A DNA stretch of 64,000 nt, from contig DXVO01000026.1 in the NCBI GenBank assembly GCA_019417325.1, positions 22,610 through 86,609 of the forward strand, read 5' to 3'. A program made the position numbers and the translations under genes. Source of the stretch: Parabacteroides sp. GTDB lineage: Bacteria > Bacteroidota > Bacteroidia > Bacteroidales > Tannerellaceae. The notes under the pieces are model-generated. The model saw only the letters and a list, made by a program, of their open reading frames with translations, had not been told where the DNA came from and did no database searches. This document shows, piece by piece, positions 51,275-61,008 of the stretch; position 1 is the first letter of the stretch; every line of letters starts with the position of its first letter.

Positions 51275-52714
51275 TCAGAGGTCTGCGCGTTTCTTACGGA
51301 GTTCTTCCAGATTAGCGGAAGCATCCTCTATACCGGCAGCTTTAGCCTGGTTTAGCAAACGTTCTGCCTCATCCAGATTATCCTGCAACAGGGCAAGCAC
51401 ACCACGTGCGTGAATAGCGACCGGACTGTTATCCGCTTTAGCCAAATATCTTGCTGCAGCATCCAAATCCCTTTTTGAAAGAGCTACATTAGCTGCATTC
51501 AGGTTTGCTACAGGATCGTCACTGAATGTACGTACTGCGATTTCGAATACTTCATTATATGCATCGCTTCCAAGCGGATAGCTGTTTGCCACTGCATACA
51601 TTTCATCAAGGCTCAACTGTTTCGGATTTGTTTTAATAATCTTACGAGCTTCTTCCAGAGAGAATTCCCGCACTAAATATTTAACCTTGTAATCCGTACG
51701 GCGCAATTTAGGATAGATGGTCCTGTAAATATACTTATAAGGTTCTCCGCCATTCAGTGCTTCCAGTTCATCCTGCTTTTTATCCGGATCAGCATCACTG
51801 TTTATGATATCCAACGCTTCTTTGCGTGAAGGGATATTCATATCCGCTTCTGCATATGCTTTCAGACCGTCCCAGTCTTCAATCCCGTTCTCCAGTGTAA
51901 ACAGGTTTTCTGCCAGATTATGTTTCTTACCAACGTATTCGGCTAAAGATTTCACACGGTTGCCTGCCAATATTCTATTATGCTCGAAAGAGGCTTCCGG
52001 CGAAGCGAAACCTTTCAATGTGATTCCTTCCAAAGAAACATTCTTGTCATCAACAACCAGATTAATACTGTTGTCGATCTTTGCCAACTCGTTTGCATTG
52101 CCACGGAAATCATTAAGAATATTATATTTATCCACCCGGTATTCGATGAAAGCAGAACTTTCTTCTACCCTATGTTTTTCAGGTTCCACTTCCGGACGAA
52201 TATAAACAAGGAACGGCTGAACCTGATAAAAACCATCTACCTTATCGGCAATCAGCAATGGTTCACCCGGTTTCTCTTTTCCACAACCACATAAATCCTG
52301 GGCCAATACAAAGCGGGCATCTTTCATCCACGATTCATAAGGAATTGTCATCTTATATGATACAGAAGCATCCGGATTCTTTTTTGCATTTACTACAGCG
52401 AAATATTCTTCATCCGTATTATTCAATGCAACTTCACGGTTATACACTTTATTACGGATTCTGCCGTTCACCAGAACAGAGGGTAATCCCATCTTTTGTG
52501 AACCGGATTCCAGTACGGGTGTCAATGTCAGGAATCTTCTGGTTGAAATCTGATCTCCGTTTATTTTTATAACAGCGTCAATGTAAAGTTCGTTACCTTT
52601 TTTCTTTAGCTCGTTGCTAACCACACTCACAGGCGATTCGGTCTGTGCTTCGGCTATCGGGGCAAAAGCGGCAAGAAGGGCAGCAAACATATATATTTTC
52701 ATTCTTATCTTCAT
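51275..52714 (-). CDS. DUF3868-family periplasmic/outer-membrane protein with OmpA-like region
   Basis: 479 residues with signal peptide (to about APIAEAQT). The N-terminal DUF3868 region (about 25-180) has a CGCG motif. An OmpA-C-like segment follows near residues 220-260 (GITLKGFASPEASFEHN...LAGNRVKSLAEYV), and the C-terminus is helical with TPR-like units (NLNAANVALSKRDLDAAARYL, DNLDEAERLL). Such proteins occur next to DUF3575 porin-like proteins and Mfa/Fim fimbrial loci in Bacteroidales. No fimbrial gene is adjacent here. Confidence 0.85.
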   Translation of the reverse strand: MKIRMKIYMFAALLAAFAPIAEAQTESPVSVVSNELKKKGNELYIDAVIKINGDQISTRRFLTLTPVLESGSQKMGLPSVLVNGRIRNKVYNREVALNNTDEEYFAVVNAKKNPDASVSYKMTIPYESWMKDARFVLAQDLCGCGKEKPGEPLLIADKVDGFYQVQPFLVYIRPEVEPEKHRVEESSAFIEYRVDKYNILNDFRGNANELAKIDNSINLVVDDKNVSLEGITLKGFASPEASFEHNRILAGNRVKSLAEYVGKKHNLAENLFTLENGIEDWDGLKAYAEADMNIPSRKEALDIINSDADPDKKQDELEALNGGEPYKYIYRTIYPKLRRTDYKVKYLVREFSLEEARKIIKTNPKQLSLDEMYAVANSYPLGSDAYNEVFEIAVRTFSDDPVANLNAANVALSKRDLDAAARYLAKADNSPVAIHARGVLALLQDNLDEAERLLNQAKAAGIEDASANLEELRKKRADL

Positions 52715-52722
52715 AGCTCTTG

Positions 52723-53280
52723 TTATTTAAAGAAGTAAATAATAGATAGAGCGGCTTTCGTTACGCCGAAATAATTCTTCGACTCTGTTGCCAAAACAGA
52801 ACCACAAGTCGCACATGGATACTTGTCATATTTCAGATGCGCCCAACCGACACCGATCTCAGCTTCCATACTCCAACGGTTACCTAGCAACCATTGATAA
52901 CCGTAACCGATACCTACACCATACAAATCACCCTGGTAACGATTGTCCTTAATGTTGCCACCAAGAAATTTTAATCCTCCGACATTATAATCTGCATAAA
53001 AAGGATGCAAGCCAAAGAAATGCCCGTCAAATCTCTCACATAACCAATAACGTACTTCCGGCTGGACCATCCAATGCTTCAAACGGGCTTCTTCGCCAAG
53101 CTTCCATCCATTATAATTACCGGACAGATCCAATGTCCACTTTTTGCTTAGCCCCACCTCAACACCCAGATTGATTGTTGCTGTAGCATCATAAAGCAAA
53201 TTGGACTTTACCGCAAACTTCTGTCCATAGGCATTCGTCATACACGACAGAAGTAAAAAAAGGAAAAGTACTTTCTTCAT
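52723..53280 (-). CDS. DUF3575-family outer-membrane beta-barrel protein
   Basis: 185 residues from ATG at 53280 (an in-frame ATG two codons earlier exists). Signal peptide to about ANAYGQ. Alternating aromatic strands (WTLDLSGNYNGWKLG, HWMVQPEVRYWLCERFDGHFFG, YGYQWLLGNRWSMEAEIGVGW) end in SIIYFFK, typical of a small outer-membrane barrel of DUF3575. It is 8 bases upstream of the DUF3868 gene. A promoter element TACCTTTG is at 53326-53333. Confidence 0.85.
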   Translation of the reverse strand: MKKVLFLFLLLSCMTNAYGQKFAVKSNLLYDATATINLGVEVGLSKKWTLDLSGNYNGWKLGEEARLKHWMVQPEVRYWLCERFDGHFFGLHPFYADYNVGGLKFLGGNIKDNRYQGDLYGVGIGYGYQWLLGNRWSMEAEIGVGWAHLKYDKYPCATCGSVLATESKNYFGVTKAALSIIYFFK

Positions 53281-53325
53281 ATACATATAATTTTAATACT
53301 CAGTTTGTATCTTTTTATTAAGAGG

Positions 53326-53594
53326 CAAAGGTATATAGAATATAAACCTATGATAATAGGTAAATGTTTCAACTTCAACGGGCGTTGTTCTCATAGCCGC
53401 TCTATTTATTTCAGTAATCTCAAACTCATATAAAAAATGACACTTTTACCGTCTACTTTTGCAGTTAATGCCTACTTTATCGGAACTTTGGAAAAGCAGG
53501 CATGTTCTTATAACCAGACTTTTATTCCTGCCTGTACAGACAAGGAAATTTGCAGGCAGCCACTTGTTATTTACAAATTAGATATATATCTTTA
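53326..53594. promoter_or_regulatory. Intergenic region with divergent promoters (DUF3575 and cls)
   Basis: In 343 bases without a gene: TACCTTTG on the minus strand at 53326-53333 for DUF3575. On the plus strand, TACTTTTG at 53454-53461 and TATCTTTA at 53587-53594 are candidate cls promoters. Between the last two, a GCAGGCA/TGCCTGC-containing stretch can fold, so the longer transcript would have a structured leader of about 155 bases. Confidence 0.45.
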
Positions 53595-53623
53595 CTCGGA
53601 AAAGATAGAATAAGCAGCGGGTA

Positions 53624-55069
53624 ATGTTAGCAGCCATACAAATACATATTCAATGGATAGCGGGTATAATATTTATCATATTGTATTCTGTTACTATTCT
53701 GGGACTCGTTCTGGTTATTATTGCTGAAAACCGGAATCCGTTAAAAACCATACCTTGGGTAATCGTACTTCTTCTCACTCCCGGTATCGGACTTATTTTC
53801 TACTTTTTTTTCGGACAAGACAACCGGAAACAACGCATCATTTCACGTCGTACCTATAAACGCATCATGAGACGTCCTCATGATGGTAATTTACCACAGG
53901 ATGCCTGTTCTGTTCCAGCCCCTTACCAGCCGTTGGTCACCTTATTGGCAAACAGCAACCAGTCTTCACTTTTGTATGGTAGCGATATGAGCATCTATAC
54001 AAACGGAAGCGACAAGTTCCGCGACTTGATTAGTGAAATAGAAAAAGCAACCCACCATATCCATCTGCAATACTATATCTTTTGTGACGACAAAATAGGC
54101 AATATCATCAAAGAACTATTGATAGCCAAAGCCAAAGAAGGCGTCGAAGTGCGCGTATTGTATGATGATGTAGGCTGCTGGAAAGTAAAAGAGAAATTTT
54201 TTAAAGAAATGCAAGAAGCAGGCATAGAAGTATATGCCTTCCTGAAAGTTGCATTCCCCGTCCTGACAAGTAAGGTAAACTATCGAAACCACCGGAAAAT
54301 CGTAGTAATAGACGGAAAAGTAGGTTTTATGGGAGGGATGAATATTGCAGACAGATACGAAAAAGGAACCGACTGGGGCACATGGAGAGATACTCATTTC
54401 AAAATTACAGGTAAAGGGGTTCATGGATTGCAGGCGGCATTCCTGATAGACTGGTATGTCGTTAGCAAGCAATTGCTGAATGCAAAGATCTATTATCCAC
54501 CTGTTCCCGTCTACAGTGACGACAACATCATGCAAATTGCAACCAGCGGACCGGTCGGTCAATGGCGAATTTTGCTACAGGCTTATATATTCATGATTGC
54601 CAATGCGAAAAAATATATCTTTATACAGACTCCTTACTTTCTTCCTACCGAAGGATTGAATCAAGCCCTGCAAACCTCGGCATTGGGAGGTATCGATGTG
54701 AGACTGATGTTGCCCAAACGTTCGGACACCCGTACGGCAAATATGGCTACCCACTCATTTATTGATGAAATGGTAAAAGCCGGAGTAAAGGTTTATTTCT
54801 ACAAACCGGGGTTCCTGCACTCCAAATTATTGGTAACCGACGACGCCGTAACCTGCATAGGTTCTGCAAATATGGACTTCCGCAGTTTCGAACACAATTT
54901 CGAAATCAATGCCTTTGTATACCAACCGGCATTTGCTAAACAAATGAGAAAGGTATTCATGTATGACATGCACCATTGTGAACGGCTGGTTCCTACACGA
55001 TGGTTAAGACGCCCGTTAAAACAGCGTCTCGCGGAATCATTTATGCGTTTGTTTTCTCCTCTTCTTTAA
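53624..55069 (+). CDS. cls: Cardiolipin synthase
   Basis: 481 residues. Two N-terminal membrane helices (about 8-30 and 40-62), then two phospholipase-D-type HKD motifs: NYRNHRKIVVIDGKVGFMGG and FLHSKLLVTDDAVTCIGSAN. Joins two phosphatidylglycerols to cardiolipin and glycerol at the inner membrane. Length is the same as E. coli ClsA (486). Its 3' end overlaps the convergent rsmD by 29 bases. Confidence 0.95.
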   Translation: MLAAIQIHIQWIAGIIFIILYSVTILGLVLVIIAENRNPLKTIPWVIVLLLTPGIGLIFYFFFGQDNRKQRIISRRTYKRIMRRPHDGNLPQDACSVPAPYQPLVTLLANSNQSSLLYGSDMSIYTNGSDKFRDLISEIEKATHHIHLQYYIFCDDKIGNIIKELLIAKAKEGVEVRVLYDDVGCWKVKEKFFKEMQEAGIEVYAFLKVAFPVLTSKVNYRNHRKIVVIDGKVGFMGGMNIADRYEKGTDWGTWRDTHFKITGKGVHGLQAAFLIDWYVVSKQLLNAKIYYPPVPVYSDDNIMQIATSGPVGQWRILLQAYIFMIANAKKYIFIQTPYFLPTEGLNQALQTSALGGIDVRLMLPKRSDTRTANMATHSFIDEMVKAGVKVYFYKPGFLHSKLLVTDDAVTCIGSANMDFRSFEHNFEINAFVYQPAFAKQMRKVFMYDMHHCERLVPTRWLRRPLKQRLAESFMRLFSPLL

Positions 55070-55598
55070 TAAAAATACTGAAATTTACAGAACCGTATAT
55101 TCTACGCTGATTAAAGTAAGGTAGCTCGGAAAAATCATATTCCTTCGGATGCTCCATTACGAAAATTCCATCTTCACGCAGCAAGTCACGTTCAAACACC
55201 AGACGGGGAATCTCCGGAAGTTCTTTTAACGCATAGGGAGGGTCGGCAAAAATAAAGTCGAAACTTTGCATGGGAGCCGAACTTAAATAGCGGAACACAT
55301 CTCCACGTATCAGATGTAATGATTCCGTTTTCAATTCTTTGGCTACTTTGGCTATAAAGGAAGCATGTTGGTTATTCTTTTCCACTGCCGTTACATTACG
55401 GCATTCACGTGAAAGTAGCTCAAATGAAATACTACCGGTCCCGGCAAACAAATCAAGAGCATCCAATCCTTCCAGGTCTGTCAGGTTGGAAAGCACATTG
55501 AAAAGATTCTCTTTGGCAAAATCCGTTGTCGGGCGCGCACTGAATGTAGACGGTACGTCAAACCGTCTTCTCCCATATATACCACTTATAATTCGCAT
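55041..55598 (-). CDS. rsmD: 16S rRNA m2G966 methyltransferase RsmD
   Basis: 185 residues. MRIISGIYGRRRFDVP opening, SAM motif ALDLFAGTGSISFELLSR, VEKN and the catalytic FADPPYAL (DPPY). Modifies G966 of 16S rRNA. It overlaps the upstream DUF3822 gene by 13 bases and the convergent cls by 29 bases. Confidence 0.95.
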   Translation of the reverse strand: MRIISGIYGRRRFDVPSTFSARPTTDFAKENLFNVLSNLTDLEGLDALDLFAGTGSISFELLSRECRNVTAVEKNNQHASFIAKVAKELKTESLHLIRGDVFRYLSSAPMQSFDFIFADPPYALKELPEIPRLVFERDLLREDGIFVMEHPKEYDFSELPYFNQRRIYGSVNFSIFIKEEEKTNA

Positions 55599-56413
55599 AA
55601 AAACAAAGCTGTTAAATCCAACGGAGCCTGCACTATTTCCGGACCGAGCAAATAGGCTTCGGAAGGCATCTCCAAAGGATCAATATATTGTAAATAATTT
55701 CGTAAAGTACTTGTTACCGCATTCCTGAAATCTGCCTGACCAAAAATCCTCAACTGATCTTTCCGTTGGTCCATACCCGCCTGTTTCCACACATATAATA
55801 TATAGTAAAGAATATCGTCCGGCTGTTCATATTCAAACGAATTGACAAATAACAACTTTCCTTGCGCATAACATACCACATCCATCATTTTCCGATGCAA
55901 CACTACGTACAGTTGTTTAGGAATTCGCGAACGGCTCTGCTTCTTCCAAAGAGATAATAGCGGGGAAAGATGATGCACAAAACGCGGACTCACCAAGGAA
56001 CGGCAACAAAACTCATAAACTTCTTCATTCATCCCAAACAGAAGTTCTGCATCCTCATCTTCCAAATGATTATCCAGACAACGCTCCTCCGGTGAGAAAA
56101 AGGTAAAGGACAATAGCTCCTGCTTCCGCTTCTCCTCAAAAACAGTTTCAGGCACCAATGTATATTGGGGAGATACGCTAACCACATAAATATGCTTATA
56201 TAAATAAGTCAGGAAATCATTTTCAAAGAAAAATTCTTTCAGAGAAGAGACATAAGGTTTTGTCCGGTCAAACTCAATGTCTCTGAAAAAGAAACTTTCG
56301 CTAACCGAAGGGCTATAACCCGAAAAAGAAAGTCCACCCGACCGAAGCCGGATGGACATTGTATATTTTTCCGAATTATCAGCAGTCAACTGGTCGGGCA
56401 CACTGATAATCAT
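55586..56413 (-). CDS. DUF3822-family protein
   Basis: 275 residues, no signal peptide. Begins MIISVPDQLTADNSEKYTMSIRLRSGGLSFSGYSP and has the DUF3822 features VHLSPLL, VLHRKMMDVVCYAQGKLLFVNSFEY and YYILYVWKQ. The fold is thought to be actin/Hsp70-like; function unknown. It is found next to rsmD in Bacteroidales, here with a 13-base overlap. Confidence 0.85.
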   Translation of the reverse strand: MIISVPDQLTADNSEKYTMSIRLRSGGLSFSGYSPSVSESFFFRDIEFDRTKPYVSSLKEFFFENDFLTYLYKHIYVVSVSPQYTLVPETVFEEKRKQELLSFTFFSPEERCLDNHLEDEDAELLFGMNEEVYEFCCRSLVSPRFVHHLSPLLSLWKKQSRSRIPKQLYVVLHRKMMDVVCYAQGKLLFVNSFEYEQPDDILYYILYVWKQAGMDQRKDQLRIFGQADFRNAVTSTLRNYLQYIDPLEMPSEAYLLGPEIVQAPLDLTALFLCEL

Positions 56414-56423
56414 AAACTATTTC

Positions 56424-57053
56424 TTAATTTTCCCAGTTACCGGCATTGTTATTAATTTCTTCCAATGAACCAACACGCAGACCCGGATATTTATTAGTTT
56501 TTTCAGCCTTGTCTTTCAAGTTAAATACTAACTGTTTGTCTAAGTCACCCAGATAATCGTCATATAAAACGCCGCACTGAAATACCTTTACGGTATAACC
56601 TGAACCGGAAGTCAGAGTGGCTGTATCCATAGAGAACTGAATATTTGTATATGGAACATTACGCATATCTGCTACATTATAGTTGGCACCGAACAGTGTA
56701 TCTACTGCAGTTACCCAAACAGTATCACGTTTAATCAAACCTTTCTTTACGGCTTCTTTTTCCGTCATACCTTTTTCCAACTGTTCATCAGTCAAAACAC
56801 CTTCTTTGATAAGGAACGGCAATTTGTCGTCTTTCAAGAACTTAGCCAATTCATCAAAGTTAGCGGCATGTACTTTATACTTGTTCTTATACTCGATCTG
56901 AGCTTTACGAATATCGATCAAACGCTCTTTAATTGCGTTTTCACGAAGATCCTTTTCTTCATTAAACTCAATCGGAGTCATAATACTCCTGTAGCACATG
57001 TACCCGAGCAGCAACACTGCCACTGTCAATAAAATCCTCAATGTAACTTTCAT
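56424..57053 (-). CDS. Membrane-anchored protein of unknown function
   Basis: 209 residues from the ATG at 57053. The longer start at 57089 lies within the promoter element TAAATTTG (minus strand 57087-57094). One N-terminal membrane helix (about 4-22) is followed by a long helical, charged periplasmic part (RENAIKERLIDIRKAQIEYKNKY) resembling the pseudopilin-like layout of type II secretion minor subunits in outline only. It lies 10 bases before the DUF3822 gene. No family is recognised with confidence. Confidence 0.75.
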   Translation of the reverse strand: MKVTLRILLTVAVLLLGYMCYRSIMTPIEFNEEKDLRENAIKERLIDIRKAQIEYKNKYKVHAANFDELAKFLKDDKLPFLIKEGVLTDEQLEKGMTEKEAVKKGLIKRDTVWVTAVDTLFGANYNVADMRNVPYTNIQFSMDTATLTSGSGYTVKVFQCGVLYDDYLGDLDKQLVFNLKDKAEKTNKYPGLRVGSLEEINNNAGNWEN

Positions 57054-57086
57054 GGTTTGTATATTTTTTGAATTTATTTCGTTCGG

Positions 57087-57122
57087 CAAATTTAAAAAAG
57101 AATATTTAATACACTACCTTTA
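57087..57122. promoter_or_regulatory. Divergent promoters of the 57053 gene and the helicase
   Basis: TAAATTTG on the minus strand at 57087-57094; TACCTTTA on the plus strand at 57115-57122, 23 bases before the helicase ATG. Confidence 0.45.
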
Positions 57123-57145
57123 TAGCGAAAATTATTATAAACAAA

Positions 57146-58570
57146 ATGATAAATAGTTATTTAAGCAGCCAAATTAGACAGAATTTTCCGTATAACCCGA
57201 CAAAAGACCAGCTTTTCACCCTCAATGCCTTGTCGGATTTCTTACTTTCGACCGACGCAAATACCTTGTTTCTCATGAAAGGATATGCAGGTACCGGAAA
57301 AACTTCTCTGGTCGGAGCACTTGTCAAAACCATGGCCGACTTACAGCAAAAATCCCTCTTATTGGCACCTACCGGACGTGCAGCAAAAGTCTTTTCCAAC
57401 TATGCCGGACAAAAAGCTTTCACCATCCATAAAAAAATTTACAGGCAAAAAGCTTTTTCCAACGAGTCTACCGGATTTCTGCCTACCGATAACTTGCACA
57501 AAGATACTATTTTTATTGTAGATGAAGCCTCCATGATAGCTAATGATGGGGTCGACTCTTTTATTTTCGGAACAGGACGCTTGCTGGATGACCTGATTCA
57601 ATATGTATATTCCGGTGAAAACTGCCGCCTTATTCTTATGGGGGACGTGGCACAGCTCCCCCCAGTCTTACAGACCGAAAGCCCGGCACTAAACCCCGGC
57701 ATACTCAAGGGATATAACCTGAATGTGACAGAGGTTGCCCTCACCCAAGTCGTACGGCAAGAAGGAGATTCCGGAATCCTTTTTAATGCAACACGCCTTC
57801 GCGATGCATTGCGCAATAACGAGGTTGAAATATTTCCCAAATTAAGACTAAAAGGATTTTCAGACTTCCGTAAAATCGGGGGTGAAGACCTGATAGAGGA
57901 AATATCCGCAGCCTATAGCCGTGACGGAATAGAAGACACCCTGATTATCACACGATCCAACAAACGTGCAACTATTTATAATAATGGAATCCGCAACCGC
58001 ATCCTCTACCGGGAAGAGGAACTTTCTTCCGGCGACCGGCTGATGGTAGCCAGAAACAACTATTTCTGGACTACAGGCTGTAAAGGAATGGATTTTATCG
58101 CCAATGGTGAAATCATACAAGTACTGCGTGTCCGCCGTACGACCGAAGTGTATGGTTTCCGGTTTGCCGATGTCACCGTACGTTTTCAGGACTATGACCT
58201 GGAAATGGATGTCAAAATATTACTGGACACCTTACAAACAGACAGCCCTGCACTGCCCAAAGAATTAAACGACAAATTATTTTACACCATACTCGAAGAC
58301 TATTCAGACATTTCGACCAAAGCGGGTAAGATGAAAAAGATGAAAGTCGACCCTCATTACAACGTGCTCCAAGTGAAATATGCCTATGCCGTAACCTGCC
58401 ACAAAGCCCAGGGCGGGCAATGGATGAATGTATTCCTCGATATCGGCTATATTACGGAAGAGATGCTGGGAGAAGATTTCTACCGCTGGCTCTACACAGC
58501 TATCACCCGTGCGACACACCGCCTCTATCTGGTCAATTTGCCGGATGAATTTGAAGATTTTAGCTCATAA
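57146..58570 (+). CDS. RecD2-like ATP-dependent DNA helicase
   Basis: 474 residues of superfamily 1. Walker A GYAGTGKTSL near 45-54, motif Ia LLAPTGRAAKVFS, Walker B FIVDEASMI, motif III LMGDVAQLPPV and motif IV TQVVRQEGDSG. C-terminal UvrD_C_2-type VTCHKAQGGQWMNVF and WLYTAITRATHRLYL. Shorter than full RecD2, lacking the N-terminal helical domain. Probably a 5'-3' helicase in DNA repair or R-loop removal. Confidence 0.9.
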   Translation: MINSYLSSQIRQNFPYNPTKDQLFTLNALSDFLLSTDANTLFLMKGYAGTGKTSLVGALVKTMADLQQKSLLLAPTGRAAKVFSNYAGQKAFTIHKKIYRQKAFSNESTGFLPTDNLHKDTIFIVDEASMIANDGVDSFIFGTGRLLDDLIQYVYSGENCRLILMGDVAQLPPVLQTESPALNPGILKGYNLNVTEVALTQVVRQEGDSGILFNATRLRDALRNNEVEIFPKLRLKGFSDFRKIGGEDLIEEISAAYSRDGIEDTLIITRSNKRATIYNNGIRNRILYREEELSSGDRLMVARNNYFWTTGCKGMDFIANGEIIQVLRVRRTTEVYGFRFADVTVRFQDYDLEMDVKILLDTLQTDSPALPKELNDKLFYTILEDYSDISTKAGKMKKMKVDPHYNVLQVKYAYAVTCHKAQGGQWMNVFLDIGYITEEMLGEDFYRWLYTAITRATHRLYLVNLPDEFEDFSS

Positions 58571-58596
58571 TCATAGTACTATAAGTAAGAAATGTA

Positions 58597-58604
58597 TATT
58601 TTTG
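58597..58604 (+). promoter_or_regulatory. Possible promoter of the 58648 gene and rsmI
   Basis: TATTTTTG, 43 bases before the ATG. Confidence 0.45.
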
Positions 58605-58647
58605 CCTTTATTATAGTAGTATATAGGCTGAAATAAGGTAAAAAATA

Positions 58648-59406
58648 ATGGCTAACAAAGAGAAAATAGATTATCTGCTTTTAGATATCAGAGAGCTTGA
58701 AACACTGATTGCCGGAATACGGGATGCGGAAATATATCCGGCATCCTTCTTCGGACAAACATTCAACCTCACCCACAAAATATTAAAGGACCTCCACTCC
58801 CTTGAAACGTCCCAGATAGAGATGTTACGCAAGCAAATGGAGGAACACCAGGCATTATTGCAATCCATCCCCAATCAAGTGGCTGCTCCTATGCCGGAAC
58901 CCCCGGTCAAGGATGTCCAAATCCAGGAAACCCGGCAAATTGTTGAAGTGAAACCGGAAATACTTGAAGAAGAAATAGCGGAGCCCGTGCAGGAACAGGT
59001 ACAGGCCGAAGATACACTTCAAGTCCAGCCGGAACCGGAAATCAAGACTCCCGAAGCAGAGGTGGAGGCAATAGCTAAAGAAACCATTCAAGTGCAGGCA
59101 CAGGAACCTGTGCAAGAGCCTGTACACAAAGGGAACGCCGAACGTTCCGGGCTTTTCCTAAACGACCTGTTGGAAAAAAATAACCTTTCCGACTTCCGCA
59201 AAGCATTCAGCCTGAACGATCGCTTCCGTTTTCGCCGGGAACTGTTTGGAGGGGATGAAGAACGGATGAACAGGGTAATCAGCGACTTAAATGACCTTCA
59301 TACCTATGAAGACTCGGTCACTTACCTGAATAATAAGCTGAAATGGAATATTGAAGATGAAGCCGTTTCTGATTTTATCAAACTGCTTGAAAAACGATTC
59401 CTCTGA
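58648..59406 (+). CDS. Protein of unknown function with Glu/Pro/Gln-rich linker
   Basis: 252 residues. A helical N-terminal part (about 1-75), a low-complexity middle (about 80-165, Glu, Pro, Val, Gln), and a compact C-terminal domain (NDLLEKNNLSDFRKAFSLNDRFRF, LNDLHTYEDSVTYLNNKLKWN) found as a repeated feature in Bacteroidetes hypothetical proteins. No signal peptide. It is 3 bases before rsmI, so co-transcription is likely. No function assigned. Confidence 0.8.
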   Translation: MANKEKIDYLLLDIRELETLIAGIRDAEIYPASFFGQTFNLTHKILKDLHSLETSQIEMLRKQMEEHQALLQSIPNQVAAPMPEPPVKDVQIQETRQIVEVKPEILEEEIAEPVQEQVQAEDTLQVQPEPEIKTPEAEVEAIAKETIQVQAQEPVQEPVHKGNAERSGLFLNDLLEKNNLSDFRKAFSLNDRFRFRRELFGGDEERMNRVISDLNDLHTYEDSVTYLNNKLKWNIEDEAVSDFIKLLEKRFL

Positions 59407-59409
59407 ATT

Positions 59410-60114
59410 ATGGCAAAATTAACCGTAGTCCCCACCCCCGTAGGAAACCTGGAAGATATGACCTTCCGTGCCATACGCGTATTGAAAGAAGCCGACTTGA
59501 TTTTGGCAGAAGATACCCGGACGACCGGCTTTCTGCTGAAACATTTCGAAATACAAAACAAGATGCAATCACACCACAAATTCAACGAGCATAAAACGGT
59601 GGAACAGATTGCATCCCGTATTAAGGGGGGAGAAAATATCGCCCTTGTATCCGACGCCGGTACCCCGGCAATCTCCGACCCGGGTTTTATGCTGGTAAGA
59701 GAATGTGTGCGGCAAGGTGTCGATGTGGAGTGCCTGCCGGGAGCAACAGCATTTGTTCCGGCATTGGTAGCATCCGGACTCCCCAATGAAAAATTCTGTT
59801 TTGAAGGTTTCCTTCCACAAAAAAAAGGACGGCAAACCCGCTTGAAGGAACTGGCGACAGAAAACCGTACCATCATCTTCTACGAATCCCCCTTCCGGCT
59901 GGTTAAGACTTTAACCCAGTTTGCCGAATTTTTCGGAAGCGACCGGCAGGTTTCGGTTTCCCGTGAAATATCCAAACTGCACGAAGAGACTGTCCGGGGA
60001 ACACTCGAAGAGGTAGCCTCCCACTTCACGGTGAACGAACCGAAAGGTGAAATTGTTATTGTTTTAGCAGGCTTAAAAGATAAAAAGGACAAAGAGAGAG
60101 AAAAAGATGTTTAA
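59410..60114 (+). CDS. rsmI: 16S rRNA 2'-O-methyltransferase RsmI
   Basis: 234 residues of the tetrapyrrole-methylase fold. Motifs VVPTPVGNLEDMTFRA, EDTRTTGFLLKHF, SDAGTPAISDPG, LPGATAFVPAL and FYESPFRL. Methylates the ribose of C1402 of 16S rRNA. It is 3 bases after the preceding gene and 18 bases before a lipoprotein gene. Confidence 0.95.
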   Translation: MAKLTVVPTPVGNLEDMTFRAIRVLKEADLILAEDTRTTGFLLKHFEIQNKMQSHHKFNEHKTVEQIASRIKGGENIALVSDAGTPAISDPGFMLVRECVRQGVDVECLPGATAFVPALVASGLPNEKFCFEGFLPQKKGRQTRLKELATENRTIIFYESPFRLVKTLTQFAEFFGSDRQVSVSREISKLHEETVRGTLEEVASHFTVNEPKGEIVIVLAGLKDKKDKEREKDV

Positions 60115-60132
60115 CGTAAAAACAAAAAGAAC

Positions 60133-61008
60133 ATGAAGAAAGTAGTTATTGCAGCTTGTATCTGCACAGCCATGCTGGCATCCTGCGGACAAAATTCGGC
60201 AGATTATAAAAAGCTGAAAGCAGAAAATGATTCTCTGAAAATAGAGAACACCCGTAATGTGGCGGAAATCAATGACATCATCGCCACCCTGAATGATGTG
60301 GAAACAGACATTCAGTCCATTCGTGATGCTGAAAATTATCTGACTATACAGCAACAGACCGGTGGTGAAATGAGCAAGACAAACCGCGAACGTATTAAAG
60401 ATAACATGCAGTTAATCAGCGAAACGCTGAAAAAAAACCGTCAACAAATCTCCGAACTGGAAACAAAACTGAAGAATAGCAATATCCAATCCTCAGCTTT
60501 GAAAAAGACGATTCAGCGTTTGAACTCCGAGCTCGATCAAAAAGCAACAATGATCGTTGCCCTGCAGGAAGACTTGGCTAAAAAGAATGTACGTATCCAG
60601 GAACTGGATGCCATCGTTTCCTCTCTGAACGAAGATGTGGAAAACCTTGCTGCCACTTCTGCCTCTCAGTCTGAAAAATTGAACGAGCAAGACAAAGCGT
60701 TGAACACCGCTTATTATTGCTTTGGCACGACTAAAGAACTGAAAGAACAGAAAATCCTTAGCGGAGGTGGTTTATTCTCCAAATCCAAAGCTTTGGAAGG
60801 TGATTTCAATAAGGACTATTTTATCTCTATCGATGTCCGCGAAGTAAAAGAAATTCCTTTGTTCTCAGGAAAAGCTAAACTGAAATCCAACCATCCGGAC
60901 GATTCTTATGAATTCATAAAAGACGAAGACGGCAACCTGACACTGAAAATCACAGACACCAAATCATTCTGGAGTCTGGGTAAATATCTGGTAATCGTAG
61001 TCGGATAA
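60133..61008 (+). CDS. Coiled-coil lipoprotein
   Basis: 291 residues. Signal peptide with lipobox LASCG (Cys near 19). A long heptad-rich coiled coil occupies about residues 25-190 (DYKKLKAENDSLKIEN, KKNRQQISELETKLKN and onward). A compact beta-rich C-terminal domain with SFWSLGKYLVIVVG follows. The architecture suits a periplasmic spacer or scaffold. Its stop overlaps the next ATG (TAATG). Confidence 0.85.
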   Translation: MKKVVIAACICTAMLASCGQNSADYKKLKAENDSLKIENTRNVAEINDIIATLNDVETDIQSIRDAENYLTIQQQTGGEMSKTNRERIKDNMQLISETLKKNRQQISELETKLKNSNIQSSALKKTIQRLNSELDQKATMIVALQEDLAKKNVRIQELDAIVSSLNEDVENLAATSASQSEKLNEQDKALNTAYYCFGTTKELKEQKILSGGGLFSKSKALEGDFNKDYFISIDVREVKEIPLFSGKAKLKSNHPDDSYEFIKDEDGNLTLKITDTKSFWSLGKYLVIVVG